Origin: Lineus longissimus
Lineage: Eukaryota; Nemertea; Pilidiophora; Heteronemertea; Lineidae
NCBI RefSeq assembly: GCF_910592395.1
Contig: NC_088314.1
Coordinates: forward strand, 17,953,998-18,017,997
Length of the DNA stretch: 64,000 bases
Direction: 5' to 3'
The notes beneath the pieces were generated by a model. The model worked only from the letters and a program-made list of their open reading frames with translations, did not search any database and was not told where the DNA came from. Every line of letters starts with the position of its first letter. The first letter of the stretch is position 1. A program made the translations under genes and the position numbers. Shown here piece by piece: positions 1-11,200 of this stretch.

Positions 1-70
1 GTGCATAGTAGTCATTCGAAGACCGCTGATTTGATCCCTTGCTCCTGCCTGTGGCCCCTTCAAGCCCCCT
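1..70. repeat. Fragment of a dispersed repeat
   Basis: This stretch resembles 7909-7970, which lies just after the tail of an expanded SINE. Shared words include the GCTCCTGCCT core and the preceding TTTGA(C/T)CCC stretch. It is probably the flank or end of the same repeat family. The rest of 71-825 is intron of the p38 gene. It holds a weak tRNA-like stretch on the minus strand near 500-600, and I see nothing else in it. Confidence 0.4.
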
Positions 71-825
71 GTATTTTTTAACCCTGTCGAGAGCTCTTCA
101 TCAGAGTGTTTCCTAGGTCACCACAGCTTTTAAAGATTGGAGAATTCTTTGTGTCTTTTCAACATATCCTCCTGCAGCCATCATGTGGAGATAAAAAATA
201 CATTTCGAGAAGAAATTCTCGGGAAAAGTGAATTCATTGAAAATGCCCATCTGCAAGTGCTTTAGATTCTTCTTCATCATCTTTAAGCTTTCCTTCTGTT
301 CCTACTACTTCAGGCCAGAGAATACCTTTTGAAGTTACCAGACCACCCTATGACCGATTTCAAGAGTCATTTCCATATGTGTTCACCTAATGGTAAGAAA
401 AAATATTGAGTTGAGAGTTGAGCGTCAACTGGGACATAATTAGCTCTGTAAACAATACTGTTTGTGATGTAAGTAGGAGGAAACCGGTCCCCCAGGGCGA
501 ATTCTATGCTGTCGAAGGGTTGCCAGGATCGACCGGGACCCGAAATCGGGACCTCAGAGATGAGGTGCTGATGATTCCACTGTGTTAGCCCAAGATGTAT
601 CACCAATGTAAATTTAGGGCCTCCAAATAAAACATCTGGATTTCCAGTCTTGGGAGACTATGGTACATAGCATGCATACACATGTAGCATCAACTGACAA
701 TCTATCGTATATGTAAGCCGCAGGGGTTCGTTATGAGTGCATGCACACTCATGGGGTGTCTCGAAAAAAAAGTTAAGTGAAAAAGTAAACACGTACTGAA
801 TGAGTGGTCTCTTACTCTCTCTTAG

Positions 826-1613
826 CTGTTGATGTCCTCGAGAAGATGTTGGAGATCGACCCAGAGAGGCGGATCAGCGCAGCAGAGGCCCTCCGTCACG
901 AGTACTTTGCCAAAGCACAGGAAATATCAGAGTCAGAAGAACCTGAAGTGGAGCAGGCGTATGACCCCTCGGTGGAGGAGAGGGACTGGACGCTGGAGGA
1001 ATGGCAAGGTGAGGTTGAGGTTTTTCTTCTTCTTAGAATATCTACCTGCAATTGAAATTACTGTTATGTAGTTTTAAAAACGCTTAAAGGGTGTCAAATT
1101 TCACCATATAATGTTTCAGCTGTTTTTGACAAATGACTACGTCACTTTCTCATAAATCGGTAAGGTTTTCGAATCGAAATGCACATTTTCTAGAAATTGA
1201 TGGTTTAATCCCGCCCTTACGGCTCACTTCGATGCCGTTGAAATTGCACTACGCCTACGACGTTTTGGTTGATGCCGTCACAACATGAACATTTTCGCGG
1301 TTGCGGTGGTTTACATTCAGCGATTTTATAATAAATCTATAATCAAAAATGGAAAACTTAAGCTTTACATTTGTGATCAACAATTAAAAACGGACGTATT
1401 TCCGCAAAGTTGTAAATCGCATCATAGTATCACTTTAATTAAAAGAATGCAAATACAACAATATGTGAACAAAAAAGTTATGGTTTGCTGTACACTACGA
1501 CATTACCAAGAGCTGGAGTGTGGGGTGATGGCTTGTGATAACTTGTACTTTGACTTTATTTCTCTCTCTTTTCAGAACTAGTCTACAGCGAGATCGAGTC
1601 ATTCAAGACCTGA
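826..1613 (+). CDS. p38-type MAP kinase, last two coding exons (partial gene)
   Basis: Coding exons are 826-1008 and 1576-1613; the stop TGA is at 1611-1613 and the gene continues upstream of the window. The acceptor is the CTTAG before 826, the donor is GTGAGG after 1008, and the last acceptor is TTTTCAG before 1576. Together they encode about 73 C-terminal residues. They start with the end of the kinase C-lobe (VDVLEKMLEIDPERRISAAE, then ALRHEYFA) and continue through an acidic stretch and the L16-type tail (YDPSVEERDW, EEWQELVYSEI). This order matches p38 MAP kinases, stress-activated Ser/Thr kinases acting in cytoplasm and nucleus; ERK and JNK tails differ. The catalytic core lies outside the window. 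The gene is tail-to-tail with the GNL3L gene. The paralogue (p38 alpha, beta, gamma, delta) cannot be assigned, and invertebrates often have one pre-duplication gene. Confidence 0.9.
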
Positions 1614-1631
1614 GGATGTCGATTAGATATA

Positions 1632-1794
1632 CAGTAGAACCTCCCTTAGCGGACACCTTTCTATAAAGGACACCCTCTCTAAAAAGGACATTGCATTTGG
1701 TCCATTGAATTTGATATCTATAAGCCGGACACCTCTCATTTAAGGACAGTATTTGTCAGTCCAAAGGGGTGTCCTTATTAGAGAGGTTCTACTG
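1632..1794 (+). mobile_element. pogo/Tigger-like MITE, copy 1
   Basis: It begins CAGTAGAACCTCCC after a TA and ends GAGGTTCTACTG. The inside alternates CTCTCTATTAAGGACA-like words with the complementary GTCCTTATTAGAGAG near the right end. The inverted termini and TA target fit the Tc1/mariner-pogo superfamily. The TA on the right is not preserved. Confidence 0.75.
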
Positions 1795-2473
1795 AAAGTT
1801 AATAAGTGTGTTACCCGCACTTTAAACCAGGATAGTGGCACCGCTGTCTACTTATAAGTGTAGCTGCTGATTTTAGAGTCTACCAAACCATGGCGAGTGA
1901 CTGAAATGTATTATTACCATCAATATCATCATCGTCTCAAAAAATTCCACGTGGAAATTTTGCTGCTGATGCTAAAATGGCTAACATGATAAATACTCTT
2001 ATCAAATTGTTATCAGTGGGTAATTTGTCATTATCATTTGAAGCGAGATAAAGTGTCAATCCCACACAATAATCCACGCTTTATTGATTACGCTTTCCTT
2101 TCATTGCATTTATACTCGATAAACCAAGTATACTCTGTTTATCAATTATGGCATCAGACTACGCTATCCGATCATCATACTCAATTATTCAAGTACCGAT
2201 CGTGAATTGTGGAAATTGCCCATTTTTGCAAAATAATGTCCAACTTGATGCTCTGCTCTCAACTCAACATTCTAATATTTTTTTAATTGGCTGTCGAAAA
2301 AAGCTAGTTTGGAGGTAAAAAATGTGCAGCCAAGGAATGCTCTGTTACCATGACAACAATTGTTTTAGTGGGTTTCAATTTGAGAACACTCGCTCGAGTG
2401 TTTTTCTGTTCATCCCAAAAAGGGGGCGTTTCTCTTTCACGATTATTCAGGAACATGCTGTAAACCATAAAAT

Positions 2474-2662
2474 GTGACACACCACGACAAAATGAGTCGC
2501 ATGTCGCACAGAAGATGAGCCTAAAATGACACCAGGACATGATAGAAGAAATTGATATGCTCCGATTTTACAAAAGGAAGACAATGGTGAAATGAACAAC
2601 CAGTCTGTCTCAACCTGTCAAGCTCAGAGCGACATGCGACTCATTTTGTCATGGCGGGTCAC
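2474..2662 (-). mobile_element. MITE with 4-bp target duplication, copy A
   Basis: This is a 189-bp element with inverted ends GTGAC(A/C)C...GGGTCAC, flanked by AAAT at 2470-2473 and 2663-2666. The ends carry the family word GAGTCGCATGTCGC. It is in opposite orientation to the copies at 31189 and 37967. Confidence 0.8.
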
Positions 2663-2818
2663 AAATGTCTATTGCTCTTTATTCCCATATTGTGAAAAAG
2701 CCACAAAAAAATTCATTTTGCCAGATAACAAAATCTTTAGTTTTTCAAATATTCTTTTTGCCAGATTTTACTTTCGTGAATCTAGCTTATTCACAAAATT
2801 GGTGAAAATAACACGTCC

Positions 2819-3070
2819 ATGAAAAATTTGTGGTTGCCAGTAATCAGAATACTTTTATTTTGTTTATTTGTTAGTTTATTAAACGAAAAATATGTGGTTT
2901 TCAGTAATCTGAATAGTTTTATTTTGTTTATTTGTAAGTTTATAAAACGAAAAAATTTGTAGTTTTTAGTAATCAGTATAGTTTTATTTTGTTTATTTGT
3001 AAATTTATACAACGAAAAATTTGTGGTTTACAGTAATCAGAATAGTTTAATTTGTATATTTTTAAGTTTA
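2819..3070. repeat. Minisatellite, about 64-bp unit, 4 copies
   Basis: The unit contains GTGGTTTTCAGTAATC and TTTATTTTGTTTATTTG and repeats about every 64 bp. It is AT-rich and not coding, although it opens a short minus-strand frame. Confidence 0.75.
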
Positions 3071-4089
3071 TGAAATGTTTGTACCGGTTCAATACATGTA
3101 GATCTGCTGGTGAACTTCAATCAGATTTATGATTCTTTTCTAAAAATGCTGTCGAAAAAACTAGAAGTTTTGCCAGCCCAATTTACCCAGTGACACAATG
3201 TTAAGCAAGAGGATGGAATACTCAAAAAGGACAGAGTTGGTTAGTTCTGTGTTTTAAACAGTAGTATGGAAATATTATAGAATTTTTGGTTCCAAGAACA
3301 TTACTCCACTTATATACCCAATGTTGTTCAAATTAGGAGATTGCTTCAAAAAAATTAAAATATTAGCCTGTGTTAGAAAAGCTTATCTTATAGGCTATTT
3401 GGTCATTTTAGAAAAAGGTTTGAGTTTGTGATTTTGTGCTTGTGTTGTGATTATTGCATCACAGCACTGCGGGAAACCATCTACTTGTAAAATTTGAATA
3501 AAGGGTCTGATTCCACATCTGTACTCGGCAGGATGATGGCCGTTTCCTGCCGTCACAGGCTTTGGAGTTAATTTTAATTACATGGCCAGTAACTTGCATC
3601 AAACTTAATCCAACGCCTGTGAAAACCATGCATTCTTGTAGTAGCAGAAACTAAAGTTTTATTTTGGTTTGGAACTAAACAATTGTTTAAAACTAAATGC
3701 CTGAATCCATTTGCGTACTGTGAACAGTGAAATGTTCGCAAAGCTGAAAGTTCACAAATTTGGTTGTAGCAGTAGACTAAATTTAGGATGTTGTGCAAAA
3801 AGTTCCTAATAGGTGCATTACAGTTGAAATTTGTTTACTTTTTAAGTTAGTGTTTGAGATTCGCAAAAATAAAATGCTCATGAACATTTCACATTTTACA
3901 GTATGTGCATGATCTCGTGATGCTAATTTACTTCTATTTTGTAAATTGATGTTATCAGAAATGTGATTTCAATTAAAAGATCCCTCCAAGTGTGTGCATT
4001 CTTTAATATGTATGGGTATGAAGGGAATCATTCCAATTTTCTTGCGAAACATGACTCGTTATAAATTATTTAGTTATTGTTCACGTCTA

Positions 4090-4545
4090 AAGTAATTCAA
4101 GGTCATTAAGTCCTTCAAGTTGTATGTTGAGAAATACCGTATTAAAGTAGTTCAAGGTCATAGTGGACTTTGAGTCGTATTTTGAGAAATACTGAGTATT
4201 AAAGTAGTTCAAGGTCATAGTGGACTTTGAGTCGTATTTTGAGAAATACTGAGTGTTAAAGTAGTTCAAGGTCATAGAGGACTTTGAGTCGTATTTTGAG
4301 AAATACTGAGTATTAAAGTAGTTCAAGGTCACAGAGGACTTCGAGTCGTATTTTGAGAAATACTGAGTGTTATAGTAGATCAAGGTCATAGAGGACTTCG
4401 AGTCGTATTTTGAGAAATACTGAGTGTTAAAGTAGTTCAAGGTCATAGAGGACTTCGAGTCGTATTTTGAGAAATACTGAGTGTTAAAGTAGTTCAAGGT
4501 CATAGAGGACTTCGAGTCGTATTTTGAGAAATACTGTGTGTTTAA
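4090..4545. repeat. Minisatellite, 57-bp unit, about 8 copies
   Basis: The unit contains TAGTTCAAGGTCATAG, a GTCGTATTTTGAGAAA stretch and TACTGAGTGTTAAAG. Because 57 is a multiple of 3, the minus strand stays open for 138 codons with a 19-residue repeat (consensus MTLNYFNTQYFSKYDSKSS). It has no gene context and no start environment, so I treat it as a satellite. Confidence 0.85.
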
Positions 4546-4860
4546 TCTATGTCATTGACCAATACTTATGCGTGTGCTGTTGAAATCGTTTGTCCTTAAA
4601 GGTAGACTACACTTCTGGACATTCCCAAACGTTGGACGTTTTCTGTGATTACATATTTTACATTATTTCTCTCCTGAACTGTTGACACATTTTGTTAGTA
4701 AATACTATACAAGGGCAATGTTTATTTCCTTTGACCTGTTGAACAGAAAAAAACATTGTAAGCAGTAGAATGGTGGAGGGTATCAACATTTTCTTACGTC
4801 CAGGAAATTATTTTAAAACTTTTTGAGGGTCACATGGGAGCAGAGATCTTCCAGTATCGG

Positions 4861-5138
4861 TGTATTATTATTATTTATTATTATTTTATTCATATAAGGC
4901 CTCCGGCCCATACAAATTTAACAATATGCAATTTTTACAGAGAATACAAGTGAATACAATTTGATTTCATTACATTGATAAAAGTGGTTAGATCAGGTCG
5001 TACTGATGGCAAAAACGCTTGTCTTAAATCTGCATGGAATGGACATACATTCAGAAAATGAAAATCATCATCTATCTCATTTCTGTCACAAAAAGTACAT
5101 TCTAAGGCTTCTCTACCATATCTGTTGAAGAAAGTCAA
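4861..5138 (-). mobile_element. LINE retrotransposon 3' end with reverse transcriptase C-terminal fragment
   Basis: The minus-strand frame ending at 4935 encodes 67 residues with the cysteine-rich tail common in non-LTR retrotransposons: CTFC, then EIDDDFHFLNVCPF, then HADLRQAFLP. It is followed by a short 3' UTR with a GGCC-GGA-GGCC hairpin and an AT-rich ATTATT-type tail at 4863-4890. This is the layout of CR1/L2-type LINE ends. The copy is truncated at its 5' end and dead. Confidence 0.75.
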
Positions 5139-6382
5139 GAACTAATAAAGGTTAGTCTTCATTAATTCTTGGTTAAGTATTTTCATTGCATTTCTAACAG
5201 GTTAAAGTTAAATGATGTATATTAGGTTATAGTATTATTTTCAACATGCTCAATGTGAGTTGCACAATATTTGTATTTCATGAACTCATTTTGCAGCTGT
5301 ATATGTTTGTAGCTTCTTCTTACTTATTCAAGAATCACAAGAAATGAGCAATTTTCAAAAGTGGTCATCACCGTAATTGTACCAGGGCTATAAATGTATC
5401 ACCCTACCTTACTTGGCGCACAAATATGTGTACAGTTTACCTTAATCCAGGTTTTCAATTCCTTGTAACAGAGTTCCTTACAATCATCAAAATGAAATCT
5501 GCTTCCAAAGAACCTGGTGTCTAACAACTTATCAAGCACAAATATCTCAGCTCTTACACACCTAGTATGTTTATAATGCATTTTTGTTTGTTGAATAAAA
5601 TTTAATAAATGTTTGACAACGTCATCTGTCTTCAGCGTTCCTACTTATCTGAAGAGTAAAATCGAACCAAATGGTGACGTGTTTTGCTTTTACTCAACGC
5701 CAGGAGGAATCCCCTGTCAACGCTTTTTAGTGCTCATAGCAAGTTTAATGCCAATGTTCTCTATATGTGACCACAATTTCAATGTTGGTGTACACCAAGT
5801 GCCAAACTGGTTCAAAGACGTCACTGGAGTTGGCTGGGTCATGTGTGCTGAATGCCACCAGACACACTCCCAAGGATAGCAGTCCGATAGGCAGCCGAAA
5901 TCAAGGCTGTCCATAAGGCCGGAGTTATATAGGGTTTACGTTGTCACTTGTCACAAGTTGACTGGCTCAGACTTGAAAACACGACATGAGGGTGAAAAGT
6001 GACATTGTGAATTATGTGTAGCCCGCTCTTTAGAAATGACTTGTTCTTTCTTCATGTCGTTCATCATGTCGTTCACTCATAGGGCTAAAGTGAACAGTCA
6101 CACGTTACATGTGAAAACATGAATTCTGTATAATCGCAGCCAAAGAGACCTGGTAATGTTTAGTAGAAGTAGAGATGAGGCAGCTCACTCTGACCTTGGG
6201 AGATCCATAGACAGGCCATCAACCGAACTGGATGGAGACTGAAGATTGAAGCCTTTTGTGCCCTCAAGGCATGAGGAGGACCAAGTAAGTATTTCAATGC
6301 TGGCAATCACCATCGTTTCTGTTGAGTTTTGCCATCTCCCCTCCTGGATTGACTGGCCTCCAGCCAGGTGCGGCTGTGATTA

Positions 6383-6610
6383 TACACCGATCTCGATGGC
6401 CTAGTAGATAAGGTGTCCGCCTCGTGAACGGAAGGTCAGGGTTTGAGGCCCGCTGGTAACCTCTTTCCGGTGCGGCTGGTTGGTTAGTTAAATAGGGTAC
6501 AAGCTGCCTTCTCACCAGGAGCCTGGCATTAGAGATAGGAGTTTGGAAGTAAAGAGTGTCTCATAAGCTGAAAGCTGGCTGGCCCTTTCATTAGGGATGA
6601 CACTATAATA
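6383..6610 (+). mobile_element. tRNA-derived SINE, family 5
   Basis: An A-box-like TGGCCTAGTAGATAAG and a B-box-like GGGTTTGAGGCC are spaced as in a tRNA. They are followed by an unrelated body ending in an AT-rich tail near 6600. It is not a tRNA gene because the acceptor and anticodon arms do not close. Confidence 0.6.
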
Positions 6611-6696
6611 AACAACCTTTACTTTTACAAATATCGAGGCAGAGATCATGATCGGGAATCGGACGTAACCCAATCCCCTGACTATGCTTCATAGTC

Positions 6697-7905
6697 AAGC
6701 CTTCTAGATGAACTGGCATGGCTTTCAATTAACCAAGATTCCTTGCTCTTCAGGTTCCCTGTATCTGGTGTCAATGCGAGGGCGGGCAAAAGACCCCATT
6801 AAGTCAGAAACATGAGTAGTTTGCGTGTACTCTACCTGTGTCTGAAGTCAGAGACACTATGCTGATAAACCCAATTGGGGCAGAGGTTCCCTGTATCTGG
6901 TGTCAATGCCAGGGCGGGCAAAAGACCCCATTAAGTCAGAAACATGAGTAGTTTGCGTGTACTCTACCTGTGTCTGAAGTCAGAGACACTATGCTGATAA
7001 ACCCAATTGGGGCAGAGGTTCCCTGTATCTGGTGTCAATGCCAGGGAGGGCAAAAGACCCCATTAAGTCAGAAACATGAGTAGTTTGCGTGTACTCTACC
7101 TGTGTCTGAAGTCAGAGACACTATGCTGATAAACCCAATTGGGGCAGAGGTTCCCTGTATCTGGTGTCAATGCCAGGGAGGGCAAAAGACCCCATTAAGT
7201 CAGAAACATGAGTAGTTTGCGTGTACTCTACCTGTGTCTGAAGTCAGAGACACTATGCTGATAAACCCAATTGGGGCAGAGGTTCCCTGTATCTGGTGTC
7301 AATGCCAGGGCAGGCAAAAGACCCCATCAAGTCAGAAACATGAGTAGTTTGCGTGGACTCTACATCTGTCTGAAGTCAGAGACACTAGGCTGATAACCCC
7401 AATTGGGACCGAGGTTCCTTGTATCTGGTGTCAATGCCAGGGCGGGCGAATGACCCCATGAAGTCAGAAACACGAGTAGTTTGCGTGGACTCTACCTCTG
7501 TCTGAAGTCAGAGACACTAGGCTGATAACCCCAATTGGGACCGAGGTTCCTTGTATCTGGTGTCAATGCCAGGGCGGGCGAATGACCCCATGAAGTCAGA
7601 AACATGAGTAGTTTGCGTGGACTCTACCTCTAGCTGAAGTCAGAGACACTAGGCTGATAACCCCAATTGGGACTGAGGTTCCTTGTATCTGGTGTCAATG
7701 CCAGGGCAGGCGAATGACTCCATTAAGTCAGAAACATGAGTAGTTTGCGTGGACTCTACTTCTGGCTACAGTCGTAGTCACCAGGCGAAAAGCCCAATGT
7801 GGGCCTCAACGGTAGTTGCAAATAAACTCGCTCATCCTGCTTTAGAGGAGGAATCCCTCCAAGTGTAGAGCGAATGCTGAAGAAGAAGATGAAGATGACT
7901 GTGCA
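6697..7905 (+). mobile_element. SINE family 1 copy with internal 132-bp segment amplified about 8-fold
   Basis: The outer parts match the complete SINE at 21951-22350: the GATGAAC(T/C)GGC(A/G)TGGCTTT stretch at 6705 and the CCCTCCAAGTG...GAACGCTGAAGAAG-like tail near 7855-7900. Between them a segment starting GGTTCC(C/T)TGTATCTGGTG repeats at 6753, 6885, 7017, 7149, 7281, 7413, 7545 and 7677, exactly 132 bp apart. The first five units are nearly identical. The last three share their own variants (for example GACTCTACCTC), so they form a separate subgroup. Confidence 0.85.
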
Positions 7906-8001
7906 TATCAGTCACCTGAAGATCACCAATTTGACCCCGAGCTCCTGCCTATAGTCCTGCATCTCAGAGACAAAGACAAGAAAATATTTTAGCATCAGAC
8001 T

Positions 8002-8007
8002 TTTATT
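8002..8007 (-). other. Polyadenylation signal of GNL3L
   Basis: AATAAA on the minus strand, about 210 nt downstream of the GNL3L stop codon. It is the nearest canonical signal, and a U-rich stretch follows. Confidence 0.6.
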
Positions 8008-8215
8008 AGATCGATATTTGAATTTTTACATTGTTTGTACATCAACTGGGATCACTCCCAGACCAAGTTTATCCGCAGATGTGAGCTCTTTTTGTCCCAC
8101 ATAGCAACGATTGTGATAACAGGTCTCAGCAACAAAAATCCCTTGTTTGTAGCTTTTCGATGATTTCATAGTTTACAAAATCAGACCAAAGTTCACAGTG
8201 CCGTTATCTCTCAGT

Positions 8216-11200
8216 TCATTTAAAGTCCACACCAAAGTCGTAATCTTCGTCTTTTTTCCCTCCAAGGGAGGCCATGGCTCCTTCCAACGCATCAGACAAC
8301 TTCCCGGCTATTTTATCTGCAACAGAATAAAACAGGAGTTAGAAACCAACATGTCCTCCAAAATAACTGTGATATTTTGAGCAGAATTCTTCAATTTTTG
8401 TTTTTTAAAATGCAAGGGGTTTCTATGTTTTTTCTTCTATTCCCCAAGAGGTGCTGCTGTGGTCTAGAGGCTCATACATTCTACTAACGGCCCAGAAGAA
8501 CCTGGTTCCGTCCCCACAGTCAGTGTGAGACTTTAGGCAGGTATCTTGGTCTAACTTGCCTTAATCCACCGAGATGAATAAATGGATACTGCTCAGAAAT
8601 GCTCAGACTGCAGTGCCGATTGAGCTTCTCATCTGAGTTCTACTCAAATGGTTCTGAATAGACCAGGATGGAAATGTTATGTCAGATGATAGCCTCTACA
8701 GTGGTTCATATCAGACTATAAATCCAAAACTGTTTACCCAACTCAACACTTTAGTGACATAATCAACTTTTCATTAATCTGTTCTCTGATATGTCAGAAC
8801 ACCTCCTACCTGCTCTTTTCCTTTGCTTCTTCACTTTCTTGGCAGCCTCCTTCTTGGCCTTGCCCCGCTGCAGGTTGCCAGCGTTCACGGGGGCCAACGC
8901 TGGCGCCTCCTTCTTGGCTCGGGTAGACGCACGTGTCTCGCGACCGCTTGGTTTCTTAGAGTCCATGGCGATGGTTACGTCCTTCAACTGAAATGATCAA
9001 CAAGGTTTGTGTTTAACTTGCCCATTCCTACAGCGGTTACCAATTTCGTTTAACAGATCGAAGGCCACTTTGTAGATATTCAAGAAACTGGGGACATTAT
9101 TCCAAATGTTCCAATTTCAATAGATAATTGGTTTATGACACCAAGCTGTCCAACGGTCAGGACGTCATATTTGGGTTTGGCCTTTGTGTCAATTTGGTAG
9201 CTAGTAAGTAACTAAGCGGTCTTTGATCGGTGAAACTTAAGTAATTTCAATAACGTACAGATTTATATAGTGGTATTTAAATCCACTCATCAGAACCTTA
9301 ACAATATCATCAACTGGTCAAGGTCTTTTGGTGTGCTCTTGTAGCAGCAAATGGACACCCTAAAGACTACAGCCAGAGTGTGGATACTTGAACACTAAAT
9401 AATCTTTTCCGCGCACCCCCCATCCCCAACTCTCCTAGTTTTATCGTGGCACTCAAGTACATGTAGCCAGTAGAATATGTCACGTGAATGCCTATCTCAG
9501 CCAAATCCAATACAACAGGGGGAGACAGGCTTTTCCCTGCAATGTGCTTCTCTATGAACAAAGAATAATACTAGTTAAAAGAAGAAGACGGGGCCAGCAT
9601 TTTCACAGTCCAACAAGAATCGATAGAGCTTCAGCATAATGGGAAATGACTACTATCTCACTTTGGCATCAATGACTCTACTTACCTCATTTTCTTCATC
9701 CTCGACCATCTCTTCCTCAGAATCACCATCATCTAGACATTCGATTTCTTCATCAACTATTTCGTCATCCTCCTCTTCCATGACACCAGCCATCGGACCT
9801 TCCGATGTGATGGCCATGTGATTGGCATTAAGAGGCTTACACTCTGAAATGATGGCAGAATTTTAGTGATACCTTATAGGAGCCTCATAGCCTAGTGGTT
9901 AACACTGCTGGCCACCATGCAAAAAGGCCCGGGTTCGATCCCGGGGAGAACCCAGGATTGTATTTCTGGATGAACCGGCGTGGCTTTCAAGGAACTAAAA
10001 TTCCTGGCTCTTCACAACACGTACATTAACGTATGAAATAGTCGAGGGTCTGTCGGATGAGACTAAAAGCCGTGGTCCCTTGTACCTGAGTGTCTATGCC
10101 AGGGCAAGTAAAAGATCCCACATAGGTGGGCAGTAGCCTATAGTGGACTCCATACCTCCGGCAAAAATCCAATAGGGTTACGACACCGGTAATGATGATG
10201 ATGATGAATGATGATGATACCTAGTGGAATCTCCCTTAGCGGATACCACTCTATTAAGGACAACCTCTTCATTGAGGAAACTAGTTTTGTCCAAAAGTGG
10301 TTGCTTCCACTCAATTTGACCTCTCTAATCAGGACACCTCGCTATACAGGACAGCACTTGTCAGTCTTGAAGTTGTCCTTAATAGAGAGGTTCCACTGCT
10401 TGGAGTTTTGAAAGTAGTATTGAAATGCTGAATTCATACCACTTCTATCAATCTACTTAACATGCCTTGCCAGCCAATGGATGGCTCCTGCCATTAAATT
10501 CAACGTCATTGAGAAACCACCCCGGAGTCATGATGTCATTCAAACTGTGAACTTCGAACAAGACAGATGCAAGTCAACCCCAGCCACCCTGATGAAGCCT
10601 AGAGGGGCAGAAACGCGCGTCGGTGGAGCAACACAACAGCCCAACAATAGGGACCGATGGACATTGTTGTAAACTACAGTGACGGTATCCAGTTTTACTT
10701 CTACTATCCTGCTATTAACTTACCACTAAGAGCCTCTTCTTCCTGCTGAATCAGGGAGTCTATATCAAACTCCTTTGCCATGGTTTGCACCAAGGTTGCA
10801 CTGACGTGTGTCAGCTTGCTTGCCTCTTCTGGGGGATGCGTGTAGTACGTGATCCTACCGCTGAAGTTTGGAATAAGAAGTTACGTAAATGAGGGTATAA
10901 ACTACCTACACATACACAAACCATTGGGACAAGCATGAATACGCTTACGGCTTCCCAATGGCAAAGACCCAAGTTTTGGCTGTGATGCCAATATGGATGA
11001 CTGATGATGATGATGATGATGAAGATGATGATGATGACTGATGATGATGATGATGATAATGGGTTTCTAGAGATTAGAAAACAAGTCCTGGCCCAAAAAT
11101 TACCAAAAAAAAAATGCTCAGTTGTAATCTAACGCAAATTTCTCTGAGAAAATACCTTACTGCTTTGTGCCCAAACATTGCCAAGGGGCGTTTTTTGGGT

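Larger units (their letters stand above)
1614..8215. other. Intergenic region between p38 and GNL3L
   Basis: This interval holds p38 3' UTR sequence and then repeats: a pogo-like MITE, a 4-bp-TSD MITE, two minisatellites, a LINE tail, a SINE and an expanded SINE, each listed separately. An AATAAA near 3497 is a possible p38 polyadenylation signal but is far from the stop. I see no convincing gene. Short open frames at 5399-5914 on the minus strand sit upstream of the LINE fragment and are not recognisable. Confidence 0.6.

Noticed and set aside
4087-4503. 138-codon repetitive protein on the minus strand
   Set aside because: A 57-bp minisatellite read in frame; no promoter, start context or gene neighbourhood.
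5399-5914. Small genes on the minus strand upstream of the LINE fragment
   Set aside because: Short frames with no recognised motif; more likely decayed retrotransposon or unique non-coding sequence.
6753-7808. CRISPR array
   Set aside because: Units are contiguous 132-bp repeats without unique spacers, in an animal genome.
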